Assembly: GCF_000745015.1 (NCBI RefSeq)
Contig: NZ_JQNA01000001.1
Span: 1,736,001 to 1,800,000 of the forward strand
DNA length: 64,000 nucleotides
Source of the DNA: Burkholderia sp. 9120
GTDB taxonomy: Bacteria; Pseudomonadota; Gammaproteobacteria; Burkholderiales; Burkholderiaceae
Reading direction: 5' to 3'
The notes under the pieces are model-generated. The model made no database searches and was not told the origin of the DNA. It saw nothing but the letters and a program-made list of their open reading frames with translations. Made by a program: the position numbers and the translations under genes. The number at the start of each line of letters is the position of its first letter. Positions within the stretch are counted from its first letter, which is position 1. Below are positions 22,145 through 31,149 of this stretch, piece by piece.

Positions 22145-22341
22145 AAGCTAAACTTTAGCTCGATCTAGCAATCGCAAGCTGATTGCGCGAGGTTCAGCAT
22201 GCGGCCAGCCTGGGCGCGTCGCCTTCTGGCGCGTGCCCGGAGGGCTAAATTCGTTGGAAGCTGGATCGTGCGGTTTGCCATTTCAGGGTGACTATTCCCC
22301 AGTTCACCCGAGGCGTGCCCATTGCGGGCACGCTTTTTTTT
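22145..22341 (+). ncRNA. Candidate structured small RNA
   Basis: No gene is visible in 21975-22420, but the plus strand carries four successive hairpins ending in an intrinsic terminator. They are GCAATC/GATTGC (22168-22186); an 11-bp stem with one bulge and loop TTCT (22212-22238); GGGTGACT/AGTTCACCC with a C-rich loop (22286-22309); and GCGTGCCC/GGGCACGC followed by eight T (22313-22341). A TTGACA is present at 22122-22127, but the -10 is unclear, so the 5' end is a guess. It does not match tmRNA, RNase P RNA, 4.5S or 6S by eye. Confidence 0.45.
22313..22341 (+). terminator. Intrinsic terminator with no upstream plus-strand gene
   Basis: Perfect 8-bp stem GCGTGCCC / GGGCACGC with a 5-base loop and a T8 tail. 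No plus-strand protein gene lies upstream for more than 1.4 kb, so it must end an untranslated transcript. It is not functional for maeB on the other strand. Confidence 0.85.
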
Positions 22342-22420
22342 CCGCTTTTTCCCGTTTTTCGTGTGGCGAGGATCCCCTGCGCCACACGAGGTTCGATCAA
22401 CAGACTCGATGCAGGCCCGA

Positions 22421-24715
22421 TCAGCGCGCCGCGATCACGTCCGCGACCAGCAGGGCCGTCATGTTGACGATTCGGCGCACCGTTGCCGACGCCGTCAGCA
22501 CGTGAACCGGCTGAGCCGCGCCCAGCAGCATCGGACCAATCGCGATGTTGTTGCCCGCGGCGGTCTTCAGCAGGTTGTACGAGATATTCGCCGCGTCGAT
22601 GTTCGGCAGCACCAGCAGGTTAGCGTCGCCCTCCAGCGTCGAATCGGGCAGTACTTCGCGGCGCAGATTGGCGTCGAGCGCCACGTCGCCGTGCATTTCG
22701 CCGTCCACTTGCAGTTCCGGCGCGCGCTCGCGCAGGATCGCCAGCGTGTCGCGCATCTTCTGCGCGGTCGGCGCATTGCTCGAACCGAAGTTCGAATGCG
22801 ACAGCAGCGCGACCTTCGGCTCGATACCGAAACGGCGCACTTCTTCGGCGGCCATGATCGTGATCTCGGCCAGTTGCTCCGGCGTCGGGTCCACGTTCAC
22901 GTGCGTATCGACGATGAAAATCTGCCGATTCGGCAGCACCAGACCATTCATCGCCGCGTAGACCTTGCGGCCTTCCTTCTTGCCGATTACCTGATCGATG
23001 AAGTGCAGGTGACGGTGCGTCGTGCTGACCGTGCCGCAGATCATGCCGTCCGCTTCGCCCTTCTTCACCAGCATTGCGCCGATCAGCGTGGTGCGGCGTC
23101 GCATTTCGAGCTTCGCCATCTGCTCGGTGATGCCCTTGCGGGACATCATCTTGAAGTATTCCTGCCAGAAGTCGCGATAACGCTCGTCATGGTCGGTGTT
23201 CACGACCGTGTAGTCCTGACCCGCGATCAGACGCAGACCGTAGCGCGCGATCCGCTGCTCGATCACCGCCGGACGGCCAATCAGAATCGGCTTGGCCAGC
23301 TTTTCGTCAACGATGATCTGCATCGCGCGCAGCACGCGCTCCTCTTCGCCTTCCGCGAACACAATGCGCTTCTTCTCCGGCTCGACGCCACGCGCCACCT
23401 GGAAGATCGGCTTCATGGTCGTGCCGCTGTGATACACGAACTGCTGCAGATGCTGTTCGTACGCGTCCATATCTTCGATCGGACGCTCGGCGACACCCGA
23501 ATCCATCGCGGCCTTCGCCACGGCCGGCGCGACCTTGACGATCAGGCGCGGATCGAACGGCTTCGGAATCAGATAGGCCGGTCCGAACGACAGATCCTGA
23601 ATGCCGTAAGCGGTCGCGACGATATCACTCTGCTCCTGGCGCGCCAGTTCGGCGATCGCGTTGACCGCCGCGATTTCCATTTCCCGCGTCACCGTCGTCG
23701 CGCCCGCGTCCAATGCGCCGCGGAACAGGAACGGGAACACCAGCACGTTGTTCACCTGGTTCGGATAGTCGGTGCGGCCCGTGCACAGCACCGCGTCCGG
23801 ACGCACTTCGAGCGCGAGTTCCGGCAGAATTTCCGGCGTCGGATTGGCGAGCGCCAGAATCAGCGGCTTGTCCGCCATCTGCTTGACCATGTCCTGCTTC
23901 AGCACGCCGCCAGCCGACAGACCCAGGAAAATGTCCGCGCCGCCGATTGCTTCAGCGAGCGTGCGGGCGTCGGTTTCACGCGCGAAGCGTTCCTTGTCCG
24001 GGTCCATCAGTTCGACGCGGCCCTTGTAGACCACGCCGGCCAGATCGGTGACGGTGATGTTTTCGAGCGGCAGGCCGATATCGACCAGCAGATCCAGACA
24101 GGCCAGCGCCGCGGCGCCCGCGCCCGACGACACCAGCTTGACCGACTTGATGTCTTTGCCGACCACCTTCAACCCATTGGTGATGGCCGCCGCCACGACG
24201 ATCGCCGTGCCGTGCTGGTCGTCGTGGAACACCGGAATCTTCATGCGCTTGCGGCATTCGCGTTCGACGATGAAGCAATCCGGCGCCTTGATGTCTTCCA
24301 GGTTGATCCCGCCGAAGGTCGGCTCGAGCGCGCAGATCACCTCGACCAGCTTGTGCGGATCGGACTCGTTCAACTCGATATCGAACACGTCGATGCCGGC
24401 GAACTTCTTGAACAGCACCGCCTTGCCTTCCATGACCGGCTTCGACGCGAGCGGCCCGATGTTGCCCAGACCCAGCACCGCGGTGCCGTTCGTGACGACG
24501 CCGACCAGGTTGCTGCGCGCGGTGAAACGCGCGGCGTTCAGCGGATTCTCGACGATTTCCTCGCACGCGAACGCGACACCCGGCGAATACGCCAGCGCGA
24601 GATCGCGCTGGTTGATCATCTGCTTGGTCGGGGCGATCGCGATCTTCCCCGGGGTGGGGAACTCGTGGTAATCGAGGGCGGCTTCGCGGAGTTTGCTATT
24701 GACGGGAGTCGACAT
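22421..24715 (-). CDS. maeB: NADP-dependent malic enzyme with phosphotransacetylase-like domain
   Basis: A 764-residue protein. The N-terminal malic enzyme part (KIAIAPTKQMINQRDLALAYSPGVA, then LVSSGAGAAALACLDLL as the nucleotide-binding motif) converts malate to pyruvate and CO2. The C-terminal third is the phosphate-acetyltransferase-like domain (RKGITEQMAKLEMRRRTTLIG, FNSSNAPTAQKMR-like segment) found in MaeB and thought to bind acetyl-CoA for regulation. I chose the ATG at 24715 (MSTPVNSKLREAALDYHEFP); a 15-residue upstream extension is possible. Confidence 0.95.
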   Translation of the reverse strand: MSTPVNSKLREAALDYHEFPTPGKIAIAPTKQMINQRDLALAYSPGVAFACEEIVENPLNAARFTARSNLVGVVTNGTAVLGLGNIGPLASKPVMEGKAVLFKKFAGIDVFDIELNESDPHKLVEVICALEPTFGGINLEDIKAPDCFIVERECRKRMKIPVFHDDQHGTAIVVAAAITNGLKVVGKDIKSVKLVSSGAGAAALACLDLLVDIGLPLENITVTDLAGVVYKGRVELMDPDKERFARETDARTLAEAIGGADIFLGLSAGGVLKQDMVKQMADKPLILALANPTPEILPELALEVRPDAVLCTGRTDYPNQVNNVLVFPFLFRGALDAGATTVTREMEIAAVNAIAELARQEQSDIVATAYGIQDLSFGPAYLIPKPFDPRLIVKVAPAVAKAAMDSGVAERPIEDMDAYEQHLQQFVYHSGTTMKPIFQVARGVEPEKKRIVFAEGEEERVLRAMQIIVDEKLAKPILIGRPAVIEQRIARYGLRLIAGQDYTVVNTDHDERYRDFWQEYFKMMSRKGITEQMAKLEMRRRTTLIGAMLVKKGEADGMICGTVSTTHRHLHFIDQVIGKKEGRKVYAAMNGLVLPNRQIFIVDTHVNVDPTPEQLAEITIMAAEEVRRFGIEPKVALLSHSNFGSSNAPTAQKMRDTLAILRERAPELQVDGEMHGDVALDANLRREVLPDSTLEGDANLLVLPNIDAANISYNLLKTAAGNNIAIGPMLLGAAQPVHVLTASATVRRIVNMTALLVADVIAAR

Positions 24716-24989
24716 AAGGCGGGCTTCGAAGTGCGGATTAGAATAGATGTTCGACGGCATTGTAGCCCCAATTGCCGGCTCAATTCCTTCAAAACGGGTA
24801 CAACTGCCGCGACCGAAACAGTGCGAAAGGTCGATGCAATGTGCATCGGTCGAAATGCAGTGTTGACGTGCCGTACAGCCTACTCGCTTGGGCGTTGCCG
24901 GCGCATTAGGGATTGAACCCGGATTGAACCAGTGGCCGCTTCGTACAATGCGCGCCGTTAGCCGACGTTCGCGGCGCTTATTGGCTCAA

Positions 24990-25055
24990 CTACCGCTCAC
25001 CTACCGCTCATCCACCGCTCATCCACCGCTCATCCACCGCTCACTTACTGTTCAC
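24990..25055 (+). repeat. 11-bp tandem repeat upstream of thiL
   Basis: Six head-to-tail 11-mers with consensus CYACCGCTCAY: two CTACCGCTCAY, three CCACCGCTCAY and one degenerate TTACTGTTCAC. They end 11 bases before the thiL start codon, so they form the 5' leader and occupy the region where a Shine-Dalgarno should be. Copy-number change would alter leader length. Confidence 0.85.
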
Positions 25056-25066
25056 GCACCGCCGCC

Positions 25067-26065
25067 ATGCTCTCCGAGTTCTCGCTGATCGATCGTTTCT
25101 TCGCGCGCCGCGCCGCCGCTCAACCGTCCGACGTGGAGAGCGGCACGCTCGGCATCGGCGATGACTGTGCGCTGCTCGCGCCACGCCCCGGCGAAATGCT
25201 GGCGATCTCGACGGACATGCTGGTGGAAGGCCGCCACTTCTTCGCCGACGTCGATCCGCAAGCGCTCGGTCACAAAGCGCTCGCGGTGAATCTGTCGGAT
25301 CTCGCGGCAATGGGCGCGCGGCCGCAGGCGTTCACGCTAGCGTTCTCGTTGCCGAAAGCCGACGAAACCTGGCTCGCCGCCTTCAGCGCAGGACTCTTCG
25401 CGCTGGCCGAACGCTACGATTGCGCGCTGATCGGCGGCGATACGACTGGCGGCCCGTTGAATCTGTGCATCACCGTGTTCGGCAGCGTGCCGCCGCAAGT
25501 AGCGCTGCGCCGCGACGCCGCGCAAGCCGGCGACGACATCTGGATTTCCGGCGCCCTCGGCGACGCACGCGCCGGGCTCGGCGTGCAGCGCGGCGAGTGG
25601 CAGGCCGATGCCGACGACGCTGCGACGTTTCGTCGCGCCCTCGAACGCCCTGAGCCGCGCGTCGCGCTCGGCCTGGCGCTGCGCGGCATCGCGCACGCGG
25701 CGCTCGATCTGTCGGATGGGCTCGCCGGCGATCTGCTGCACATTCTCGAACGCTCCAACTTGCAGGCCACCGTCGACGTCGACGCGGTGCCGCGCTCGGC
25801 CGCGCTGCGGCGTTTGTCGCCGGCCATCCAGCAGCGCTGCACGCTGGCCGGCGGCGACGATTACGAACTGTGCTTCACCGCGCCGACTTCCGCGCGCGCC
25901 GCGGTGCAAAACGCCGGTCGCGAGGCGGCCGTGCCGGTCACCCGCATCGGTACAATAAGCGCTCTCCAAACGGCGGCCGACCGCCCGGCGATCGGCTGGC
26001 GCGACGCCGCCGGCGCGCCGCTCACTCTGACGTTGCAAGGCTTCGACCACTTTCATGCAGACTGA
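25067..26065 (+). CDS. thiL: Thiamine-monophosphate kinase
   Basis: A 332-residue PurM-like ATP-dependent kinase that phosphorylates thiamine monophosphate to thiamine diphosphate, the final step of cofactor synthesis. Motifs are SEFSLIDRFF, GIGDDCALL (metal-binding Asp pair), STDMLVEGRHF, NLSDLAAMGA and GGDTTGG, then DLSDGLAGDLLHIL and GGDDYELCF. No clear Shine-Dalgarno is present because the leader is the 11-bp repeat array. The 3' end overlaps pgpA by 11 bases, so translation is coupled. Confidence 0.94.
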   Translation: MLSEFSLIDRFFARRAAAQPSDVESGTLGIGDDCALLAPRPGEMLAISTDMLVEGRHFFADVDPQALGHKALAVNLSDLAAMGARPQAFTLAFSLPKADETWLAAFSAGLFALAERYDCALIGGDTTGGPLNLCITVFGSVPPQVALRRDAAQAGDDIWISGALGDARAGLGVQRGEWQADADDAATFRRALERPEPRVALGLALRGIAHAALDLSDGLAGDLLHILERSNLQATVDVDAVPRSAALRRLSPAIQQRCTLAGGDDYELCFTAPTSARAAVQNAGREAAVPVTRIGTISALQTAADRPAIGWRDAAGAPLTLTLQGFDHFHAD

Positions 26066-26627
26066 TCCCCCGCTCGGCCCCGCCGACGAACTCATCGACG
26101 GCCAGCCGCCGAAAGAGCCCAACGCGCCCAATCCGCGCCCGCGGCCGCGCCGCGCGAGCGCGCGGTTCATGCTGTCGCATCCGCTGCACATGCTGTCGCT
26201 GGGGTTCGGCAGCGGCTTGTCGCCCATCGCACCGGGCACCTTCGGCACGCTGTTCGCGTGGGCGTCGTTCATCGTTCTGAGCCGCTATCTGACCGTGACC
26301 GAATGGGGTCTGCTGATCGCGTTCGGTTTTGTCGGCGGCATCGCGCTGTGCGGCTTTACCGCGAAAAGGCTGGGCATCGACGACCCGTCGCCGGTCGTGT
26401 GGGACGAGATCGTCGCGTTCTGGCTGGTGCTGCTGATGGTCACGCCCGCCACGCTGACCGAGCAATTGTGGGCGTTCATCGTGTTCCGCTTCTTCGACAT
26501 GGTGAAACCGCCGCCCATCGGCTATTTCGATCGCCGTCTGAAAGGTGGCTTTGGCATCATGTTCGATGACCTGGTTGCCGCATTTTTCACGCTGCTCGTC
26601 ATTGCGCTCTGGCGCATGTCGGTTTAA
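26055..26627 (+). CDS. pgpA: Phosphatidylglycerophosphatase A
   Basis: A 190-residue membrane enzyme that dephosphorylates phosphatidylglycerophosphate to phosphatidylglycerol. The PgpA signature is seen as GFGSGLSPIAPGTFGTLFAW, GIDDPSPVVWDEIVAFW and FRFFDMVKPPPIGYFDRRLKGGFGIMFDD, with acidic metal-binding residues in the DE and DD pairs. The first 38 residues are a Pro/Arg-rich cytoplasmic extension. Its start lies inside the end of thiL (11-base overlap), the classic thiL-pgpA arrangement. Confidence 0.94.
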   Translation: MQTDPPLGPADELIDGQPPKEPNAPNPRPRPRRASARFMLSHPLHMLSLGFGSGLSPIAPGTFGTLFAWASFIVLSRYLTVTEWGLLIAFGFVGGIALCGFTAKRLGIDDPSPVVWDEIVAFWLVLLMVTPATLTEQLWAFIVFRFFDMVKPPPIGYFDRRLKGGFGIMFDDLVAAFFTLLVIALWRMSV

Positions 26628-26695
26628 TCCTCGCCGGTGGCCGGCCCTGTGCCGCCGGACCTCGCCCGCGGGCCCCCGTTTTCCGGATTGACGCC

Positions 26696-27196
26696 ATGCC
26701 TACCGATTCCGTGGTTCACCAGCTCGCGATTCGCGTGAGCAACCGCCTGCGCGACGAACGCCTGATGCTCGTCACCGCCGAATCCTGTACGGGCGGCATG
26801 GTGGCGACCGCGATCACCGACATTTCCGGCAGCAGCGGCTGGTTCGAACGCGGCTTCGTCACGTATTCGAATCAGGCGAAGAGCGAGATGATCGGCGTGC
26901 CGGCCGACATGATCGAGAAGCACGGCGCGGTCAGCGAGCAGGTCGCGCGCGCCATGGCCGAGGGCGCGCTGCGCAACAGTCGCGCGCAGGTGTCGGTGTC
27001 GATCACCGGCGTCGCCGGTCCGGGCGGCGGCACCGAGACCAAGCCGGTCGGCATGGTCTCGTTCGGCTGGAGCAACCGGCTGCATACGTCGGTGGAAACA
27101 AAGGTTTTCAAGGGCGATCGCGAACAGATTCGCGTGCAGGCCGCCACGCATGCGCTGCGCGGCGTGCTGGCGTTGCTCGATGAACGCGAGCATTGA
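26696..27196 (+). CDS. pncC: Nicotinamide-nucleotide amidase (CinA C-terminal domain protein)
   Basis: A 166-residue single-domain protein of the CinA-C family, which deamidates NMN to nicotinate mononucleotide in pyridine nucleotide recycling. The family signatures are LVTAESCTGGMVATAITDI with the catalytic Ser, GSSGWFERGFVTYSNQAK and VSITGVAGPGGGT..KPVG(M)V(S)F. It lacks the N-terminal CinA domain, as in E. coli PncC. It follows pgpA on the plus strand after 68 bases. Confidence 0.9.
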   Translation: MPTDSVVHQLAIRVSNRLRDERLMLVTAESCTGGMVATAITDISGSSGWFERGFVTYSNQAKSEMIGVPADMIEKHGAVSEQVARAMAEGALRNSRAQVSVSITGVAGPGGGTETKPVGMVSFGWSNRLHTSVETKVFKGDREQIRVQAATHALRGVLALLDEREH

Positions 27197-27234
27197 TGGT
27201 TCGTCAAAGCTAAGCATTGGGGAGCCGCGAAACC

Positions 27235-27753
27235 ATGTCCGAATCACGCGCCGCCACGGCCAAAGACCAACTGATCCGCCGCTTCGATCTGAAGCCGCAT
27301 CCCGAGGGCGGATTTTTCAGCGAGACGTACCGGTCGGCCGGGCGCGTGATGCGCGATGGTGAGCCGGCGCAGACGCGCTCGGCGTCGACCGCGATCTATT
27401 ACCTGTTATGCGACGGCGCGCATTCGGCGTGGCATCGGATCAAGTCCGACGAAGTCTGGCATTTCTACGCCGGCGAGCCGCTGAACGTTCACGTGCTCGA
27501 TGAAAACGGGGCGCTGATCACCCACAAGCTGGGCAATGCGTTGATGCATCCGGATGCCGTGTTTCAGGCCGTGGTGCCGGCTGGCTTGTGGTTCGCCGCG
27601 GAGTGCGCCGATCCGGCGACGTTCGCGCTGGTGGGCTGCACCGTCGCGCCGGGATTCGAATTCAGCGAGTTCGAACTGGCGGATGTCGACGCGTTGAAGG
27701 CGCGGCATCCTCAGCATGAGGGCTTCATTGAAAAACTAAGGCCGGCGGTTTAG
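27235..27753 (+). CDS. Cupin DUF985-family protein
   Basis: A 172-residue protein. DUF985 features are visible: LKPHPEGGFFSETYRS, STAIYYLLCDGAHSAWHRI, SDEVWHFYAGEPL, then PAGLWFAAE and FALVGCTVAPGFEFSEFELAD. The motifs form a one-domain cupin with possible His metal ligands, resembling sugar-epimerase-like cupins. No substrate is established. The ATG at 27235 has GGAG about eleven bases upstream. It follows pncC and is convergent with pyrF. Confidence 0.87.
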   Translation: MSESRAATAKDQLIRRFDLKPHPEGGFFSETYRSAGRVMRDGEPAQTRSASTAIYYLLCDGAHSAWHRIKSDEVWHFYAGEPLNVHVLDENGALITHKLGNALMHPDAVFQAVVPAGLWFAAECADPATFALVGCTVAPGFEFSEFELADVDALKARHPQHEGFIEKLRPAV

Positions 27754-27761
27754 CCGGCCTT
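27738..27761 (+). terminator. Hairpin at the end of the cupin gene
   Basis: A perfect 9-bp stem AAGGCCGGC / GCCGGCCTT with a 6-base loop containing the stop codon of the cupin gene. It lacks a strong T-tract, so its terminator function is tentative. It lies between convergent genes. Confidence 0.5.
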
Positions 27762-27865
27762 GCTTGAGCGGAGCGCGTAGACAGCGCTCCGGAGAATTGC
27801 GGTGGAACAGTCTCAGCAGAAACGCGCCGCCATCAGAAACCGCAGCACATTCCTCGCCGAAAACC

Positions 27866-28681
27866 TCACCGGAATGCGTTGATCCGATCCCGCGTTTCCA
27901 TCGCGGCTTTCGCGGCGGCGTCGGCGAAATCGTCGCCCTTGCTCGCGTAGATAATCGCGCGCGACGAGTTGATCAGCATGCCCGTGCCATTCGCGGTGCG
28001 GCCCGCGTTGACGGTCGCCTGCACGTCGCCGCCTTGCGCGCCGATGCCCGGAATCAGCAGCGGCATATCGCCGACAATCCCACGCACCACTTCGATTTCC
28101 TTCGGGAACGTCGCGCCGACCACCAGCGCGAGCTGACCACTCGCATTCCACTTGTCGGCCGCCAGTTGCGCGACGACCTGATACAGCGGACGGCCGCCGG
28201 TTTCCAGAAATTGCAGATCGGAACCGCCCGGGTTCGACGTGCGGCACAGCACGATCACGCCCTTGCCTTCGTGCTCCAGATACGGCTGGATCGAATCGAA
28301 CCCCATGTATGGATTGACCGTCACCGCGTCGGCTTGATAACGCTCGAAGGCTTCGCGCGCGTATTGTTCGGCGGTGCTGCCGATGTCGCCGCGCTTCGCG
28401 TCCAGAATCACCGGCAGGCCCGGATGATTCGCGTGAATGTGCGCGATCAGTTGCTCGAGCTGGTCTTCGGCGCGATGCGCGGCGAAGTAGGCGATCTGCG
28501 GCTTGAACGACGATGCGTACGGTGCGGTGGCGTCGACGATCGTGCGGCAGAACTCGAAAATCGCTTCGGGGCGGCCCGCGAGCGCGCCCGGAAATTTGCT
28601 GGGCTCGGGATCGAGGCCGACGCACAGCAGCGAGTTGGTGCGCTGCCAGGCGTCGTTGAGTGTCGGGATGAAATGGGACAT
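27866..28681 (-). CDS. pyrF: Orotidine-5'-phosphate decarboxylase
   Basis: A 271-residue enzyme converting OMP to UMP, of the longer type-2 PyrF family common in betaproteobacteria and actinobacteria. Motifs are [24 protein letters not shown] and [19 protein letters not shown] (catalytic Asp-Lys-Asp), and the C-terminal phosphate-binding [12 protein letters not shown]. It is on the same strand as the sugar operon upstream but after a 207-base gap, so it is probably a separate unit. Confidence 0.95.
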   Translation of the reverse strand: MSHFIPTLNDAWQRTNSLLCVGLDPEPSKFPGALAGRPEAIFEFCRTIVDATAPYASSFKPQIAYFAAHRAEDQLEQLIAHIHANHPGLPVILDAKRGDIGSTAEQYAREAFERYQADAVTVNPYMGFDSIQPYLEHEGKGVIVLCRTSNPGGSDLQFLETGGRPLYQVVAQLAADKWNASGQLALVVGATFPKEIEVVRGIVGDMPLLIPGIGAQGGDVQATVNAGRTANGTGMLINSSRAIIYASKGDDFADAAAKAAMETRDRINAFR

Positions 28682-28888
28682 GGAGGTCTCGCGGCGAGCA
28701 GATGAACGGAAGTGGCGCGTATTTTACCCGTCCTGCGCAAGGGGCCGCGACGCGGAGCGTGCTTTGCACGCGGCGGCGCGGTTTCCCGGCGTTGAACTCC
28801 CGCCGCGAGCGCTACGGTCGCCGCGACACCCCGCTCGCCACCGCGCCCGCTTCGCTCGGTGCGTTACCGCCACCGCTTCGCCCAAACG

Positions 28889-29950
28889 TTATTGCCGCCG
28901 CTTCGTCCCACGTGCGCCCGGCATCGAACGCAAACCCGTCCGCTCGACAGTAAACCGGAACGTCCGCGTCAGCCGCTCGCCGCGCTTCAGCAAGGTCATG
29001 CCGTTTTCGCACGCGCCGCCGGCCAGGTTCATCGCGTTGATCGGATGATCCACCGGCTCGAAGCAGAAGAAGTCTTCGCCCGTCGGCGTGTACAGCACGT
29101 AGTAGTCGGTGTCGGCGGAGATATTCAGCGACAGTCGGCGCTTCGGCCACACCACGGCCGCCTGCCCGCTCCAGCCGGTAAAAGCATGATTGACGACGGT
29201 ATCCGGCAACGGATACGCCACCCCGAATTGCCACGCCGGCGGCGCCGGCACATGGCGCACCGGCAGCCAGTCGTCGCCGGACAGCCACAGGCCGCCGGCC
29301 GCCGCCGACAACTCGGTATCCGCGTCGCGCACAAAGAACGGATGCACGCCGAGCCCGAACGGCAGCGCCTCGCGCCCCGCGTTTTCGATTTCGAGCGTGA
29401 CGGCAAGCGTCGGGCCATCGAGCGTATAGGTTTGCGCCGCGCGGAACGCGTACGGTTTGCCGTCGTGGCGATCGAGCGTCAGGCGTACGCTTTCGCGCGC
29501 CGACTCGGCCACCTGCCACGCCGACAGCCAGCCGTCGCCGTGAATCGGCAACGGTTCGTCGGCGCGATTGCGCGGCACGTCCACGCGCCGTCCCGCCACA
29601 TCGAAACGACCGCCGCCGATGCGGTTCGAATACGGCAACAGCGGATAACAGGCCAACTGGTTTGGTTGTGTATCGGCCGCGACATGGCGGCAGCGCCGGA
29701 AAATCGGCGTCAGCGCGCCGTCGTTGCGCCAGTCGAAACGGGTGATGCCGCCGCCGAGCGTCGGCGCGACGTCGAGGCGCAAATGGGTATTGGCGAGCGT
29801 GATGCACGCGAGCTCGCCGCCGCTGCTTTCGCCGACCGCCACCGCCGACGTGCTCGGCCCCGGCAGCACCGGATTGGCCGCCGCGGCAAGTCGCGAGCGC
29901 CGGCTCTGGGAGGTCGGCGGGGCGGCGGAAACAAGATTCGCAACAGTCAT
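28889..29950 (-). CDS. Aldose 1-epimerase
   Basis: A 353-residue galactose-mutarotase-like protein. The fold is recognisable by LRLDVAPTLGGGITRFDWR, LACYPLLPYSNRI, LPIHGDGW with the active-site His, FGLGVHPFF and a C-terminal FFCFEPVDHPINAMNL. It interconverts alpha and beta anomers, preparing sugar for the dehydrogenase of the same operon. The ATG at 29950 has GGAG eight bases upstream; residues read further to 30082 are not conserved. It is probably the last gene of the sugar operon, 269 bases after the lactonase start side. Confidence 0.88.
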   Translation of the reverse strand: MTVANLVSAAPPTSQSRRSRLAAAANPVLPGPSTSAVAVGESSGGELACITLANTHLRLDVAPTLGGGITRFDWRNDGALTPIFRRCRHVAADTQPNQLACYPLLPYSNRIGGGRFDVAGRRVDVPRNRADEPLPIHGDGWLSAWQVAESARESVRLTLDRHDGKPYAFRAAQTYTLDGPTLAVTLEIENAGREALPFGLGVHPFFVRDADTELSAAAGGLWLSGDDWLPVRHVPAPPAWQFGVAYPLPDTVVNHAFTGWSGQAAVVWPKRRLSLNISADTDYYVLYTPTGEDFFCFEPVDHPINAMNLAGGACENGMTLLKRGERLTRTFRFTVERTGLRSMPGARGTKRRQ

Positions 29951-30219
29951 AGCTGACTCCATCGAGAGGCGTTGGACATGGCCGTCATCGCTGACGGATG
30001 CTGTTGGGCGATTTTCTTGAACCGGTCGCCTCTGGGTCCTGCAATGCAGGCTAATAATTTGCGGGCACTGGGATCGCGGCATTTACGGCTGAATCGATTT
30101 CAAGGTCACTGCGTAACGCGTGATGCGTAAAGCCTGGTACGTGCGACGAGATACCTGAGCGGCAATCGACGCTACCGCCCCAAGCCGCCGCCCTGAAAAA
30201 GCGGCTGCGTCATTCTGCG

Positions 30220-31149
30220 CTATGCGGGCGCACCTTGGAACACCGCTTCCGGCAAACCCGCCCTTTCGACACGCGCGACGAACACGCCACCCGCGCCTGC
30301 GTCGTTCGCGAGCGCCGCAGCATCGAGACCGATGCGCGCGCTGGTGACGTAAAGCGTGTCGAGCTGCGCGCGCCCGTCGGTCGTTCCCTGCGACGCGCCG
30401 CCCAACGCGACGCAACTGGGCTGCGCGGTCGGCACGTCGACGCGCTCCGTTTCCACGCCGTCGGGGCCGTAACGCACCACGCGCCGGCCGCCCCACTGCG
30501 CGTTCCACAATCCGCCGTCGCGGTCAACGGTCGAGCCGTCGGGTTCGCCGGTGGCGTCGGTCAGCGTGGTGAACAGACGGTCGTTCGCGACGCTGCCGTC
30601 GGCGTGATAGTCGCAGGCGCGAATTTCACGCGTCGGCGAATCGCAGTAGTACATCGTGGCGCCGTCGGGACTGAACGCGATGCTGTTCGAAATAGCTGGC
30701 GCCGGCAACGGCAAGCGCTCCAGCGACAGATCGTGATTCAACCGATAAAACCCGCCCACCGCCTGCAACGGCGAGCCTTCGTCTTTCGTGCCGAACACGA
30801 AGCGCCCCTGGCGGTCGCAGCGACCGTCGTTCACGCGCGTGTTCATGCCGGGTTCGACGTCGACGATTCGGCGCGTCTTGCCCGTCGTCAGATCGAAAAA
30901 CGCCAGATGCGTGGCCAGACCCAGCAGCAGATAGCGCGGGTCCGCGCACAGCGCGAACGTGGCGAGCCGCTCCGGCATGCGCCATTGCGTCGTGTCGCCG
31001 TCGCTCGGGTCGTAGCGCCACAAACAGGCGCCTTCGATATCCGTCCAGTAAAAGCGGCCGGTGCTCGCGCACCACGTCGCGCCTTCGCCGAGCGTGCATT
31101 GCGTATCGAGCAGCAGCGCGGCCGGCTGCGTGCGCGGACTCGCCGTCAC
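30220..31149 (-). CDS. SMP-30/gluconolactonase family sugar lactonase
   Basis: A 309-residue six-bladed beta-propeller of the SMP-30 family. Features are CTLGEGATWCASTGRFYWTDIEG with the metal-binding Glu, NTRVNDGRCDRQGRFVFGT with Asn/Asp ligands, and AISNSIAFSPDGATMYYCDS. It would hydrolyse an aldono-lactone to the aldonate. It starts with GTG overlapping the stop of the upstream dehydrogenase by four bases (GTGA), so the two consecutive pathway steps are translationally coupled. The substrate is probably galactono- or arabinono-lactone (inference). Confidence 0.9.
   Translation of the reverse strand: MTASPRTQPAALLLDTQCTLGEGATWCASTGRFYWTDIEGACLWRYDPSDGDTTQWRMPERLATFALCADPRYLLLGLATHLAFFDLTTGKTRRIVDVEPGMNTRVNDGRCDRQGRFVFGTKDEGSPLQAVGGFYRLNHDLSLERLPLPAPAISNSIAFSPDGATMYYCDSPTREIRACDYHADGSVANDRLFTTLTDATGEPDGSTVDRDGGLWNAQWGGRRVVRYGPDGVETERVDVPTAQPSCVALGGASQGTTDGRAQLDTLYVTSARIGLDAAALANDAGAGGVFVARVERAGLPEAVFQGAPA

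Noticed and set aside
22145..22341. 6S RNA or tmRNA
   Set aside because: The ends do not pair into a long rod with a central bubble, there is no tRNA-like CCA end or tag frame, and an intrinsic terminator is present.
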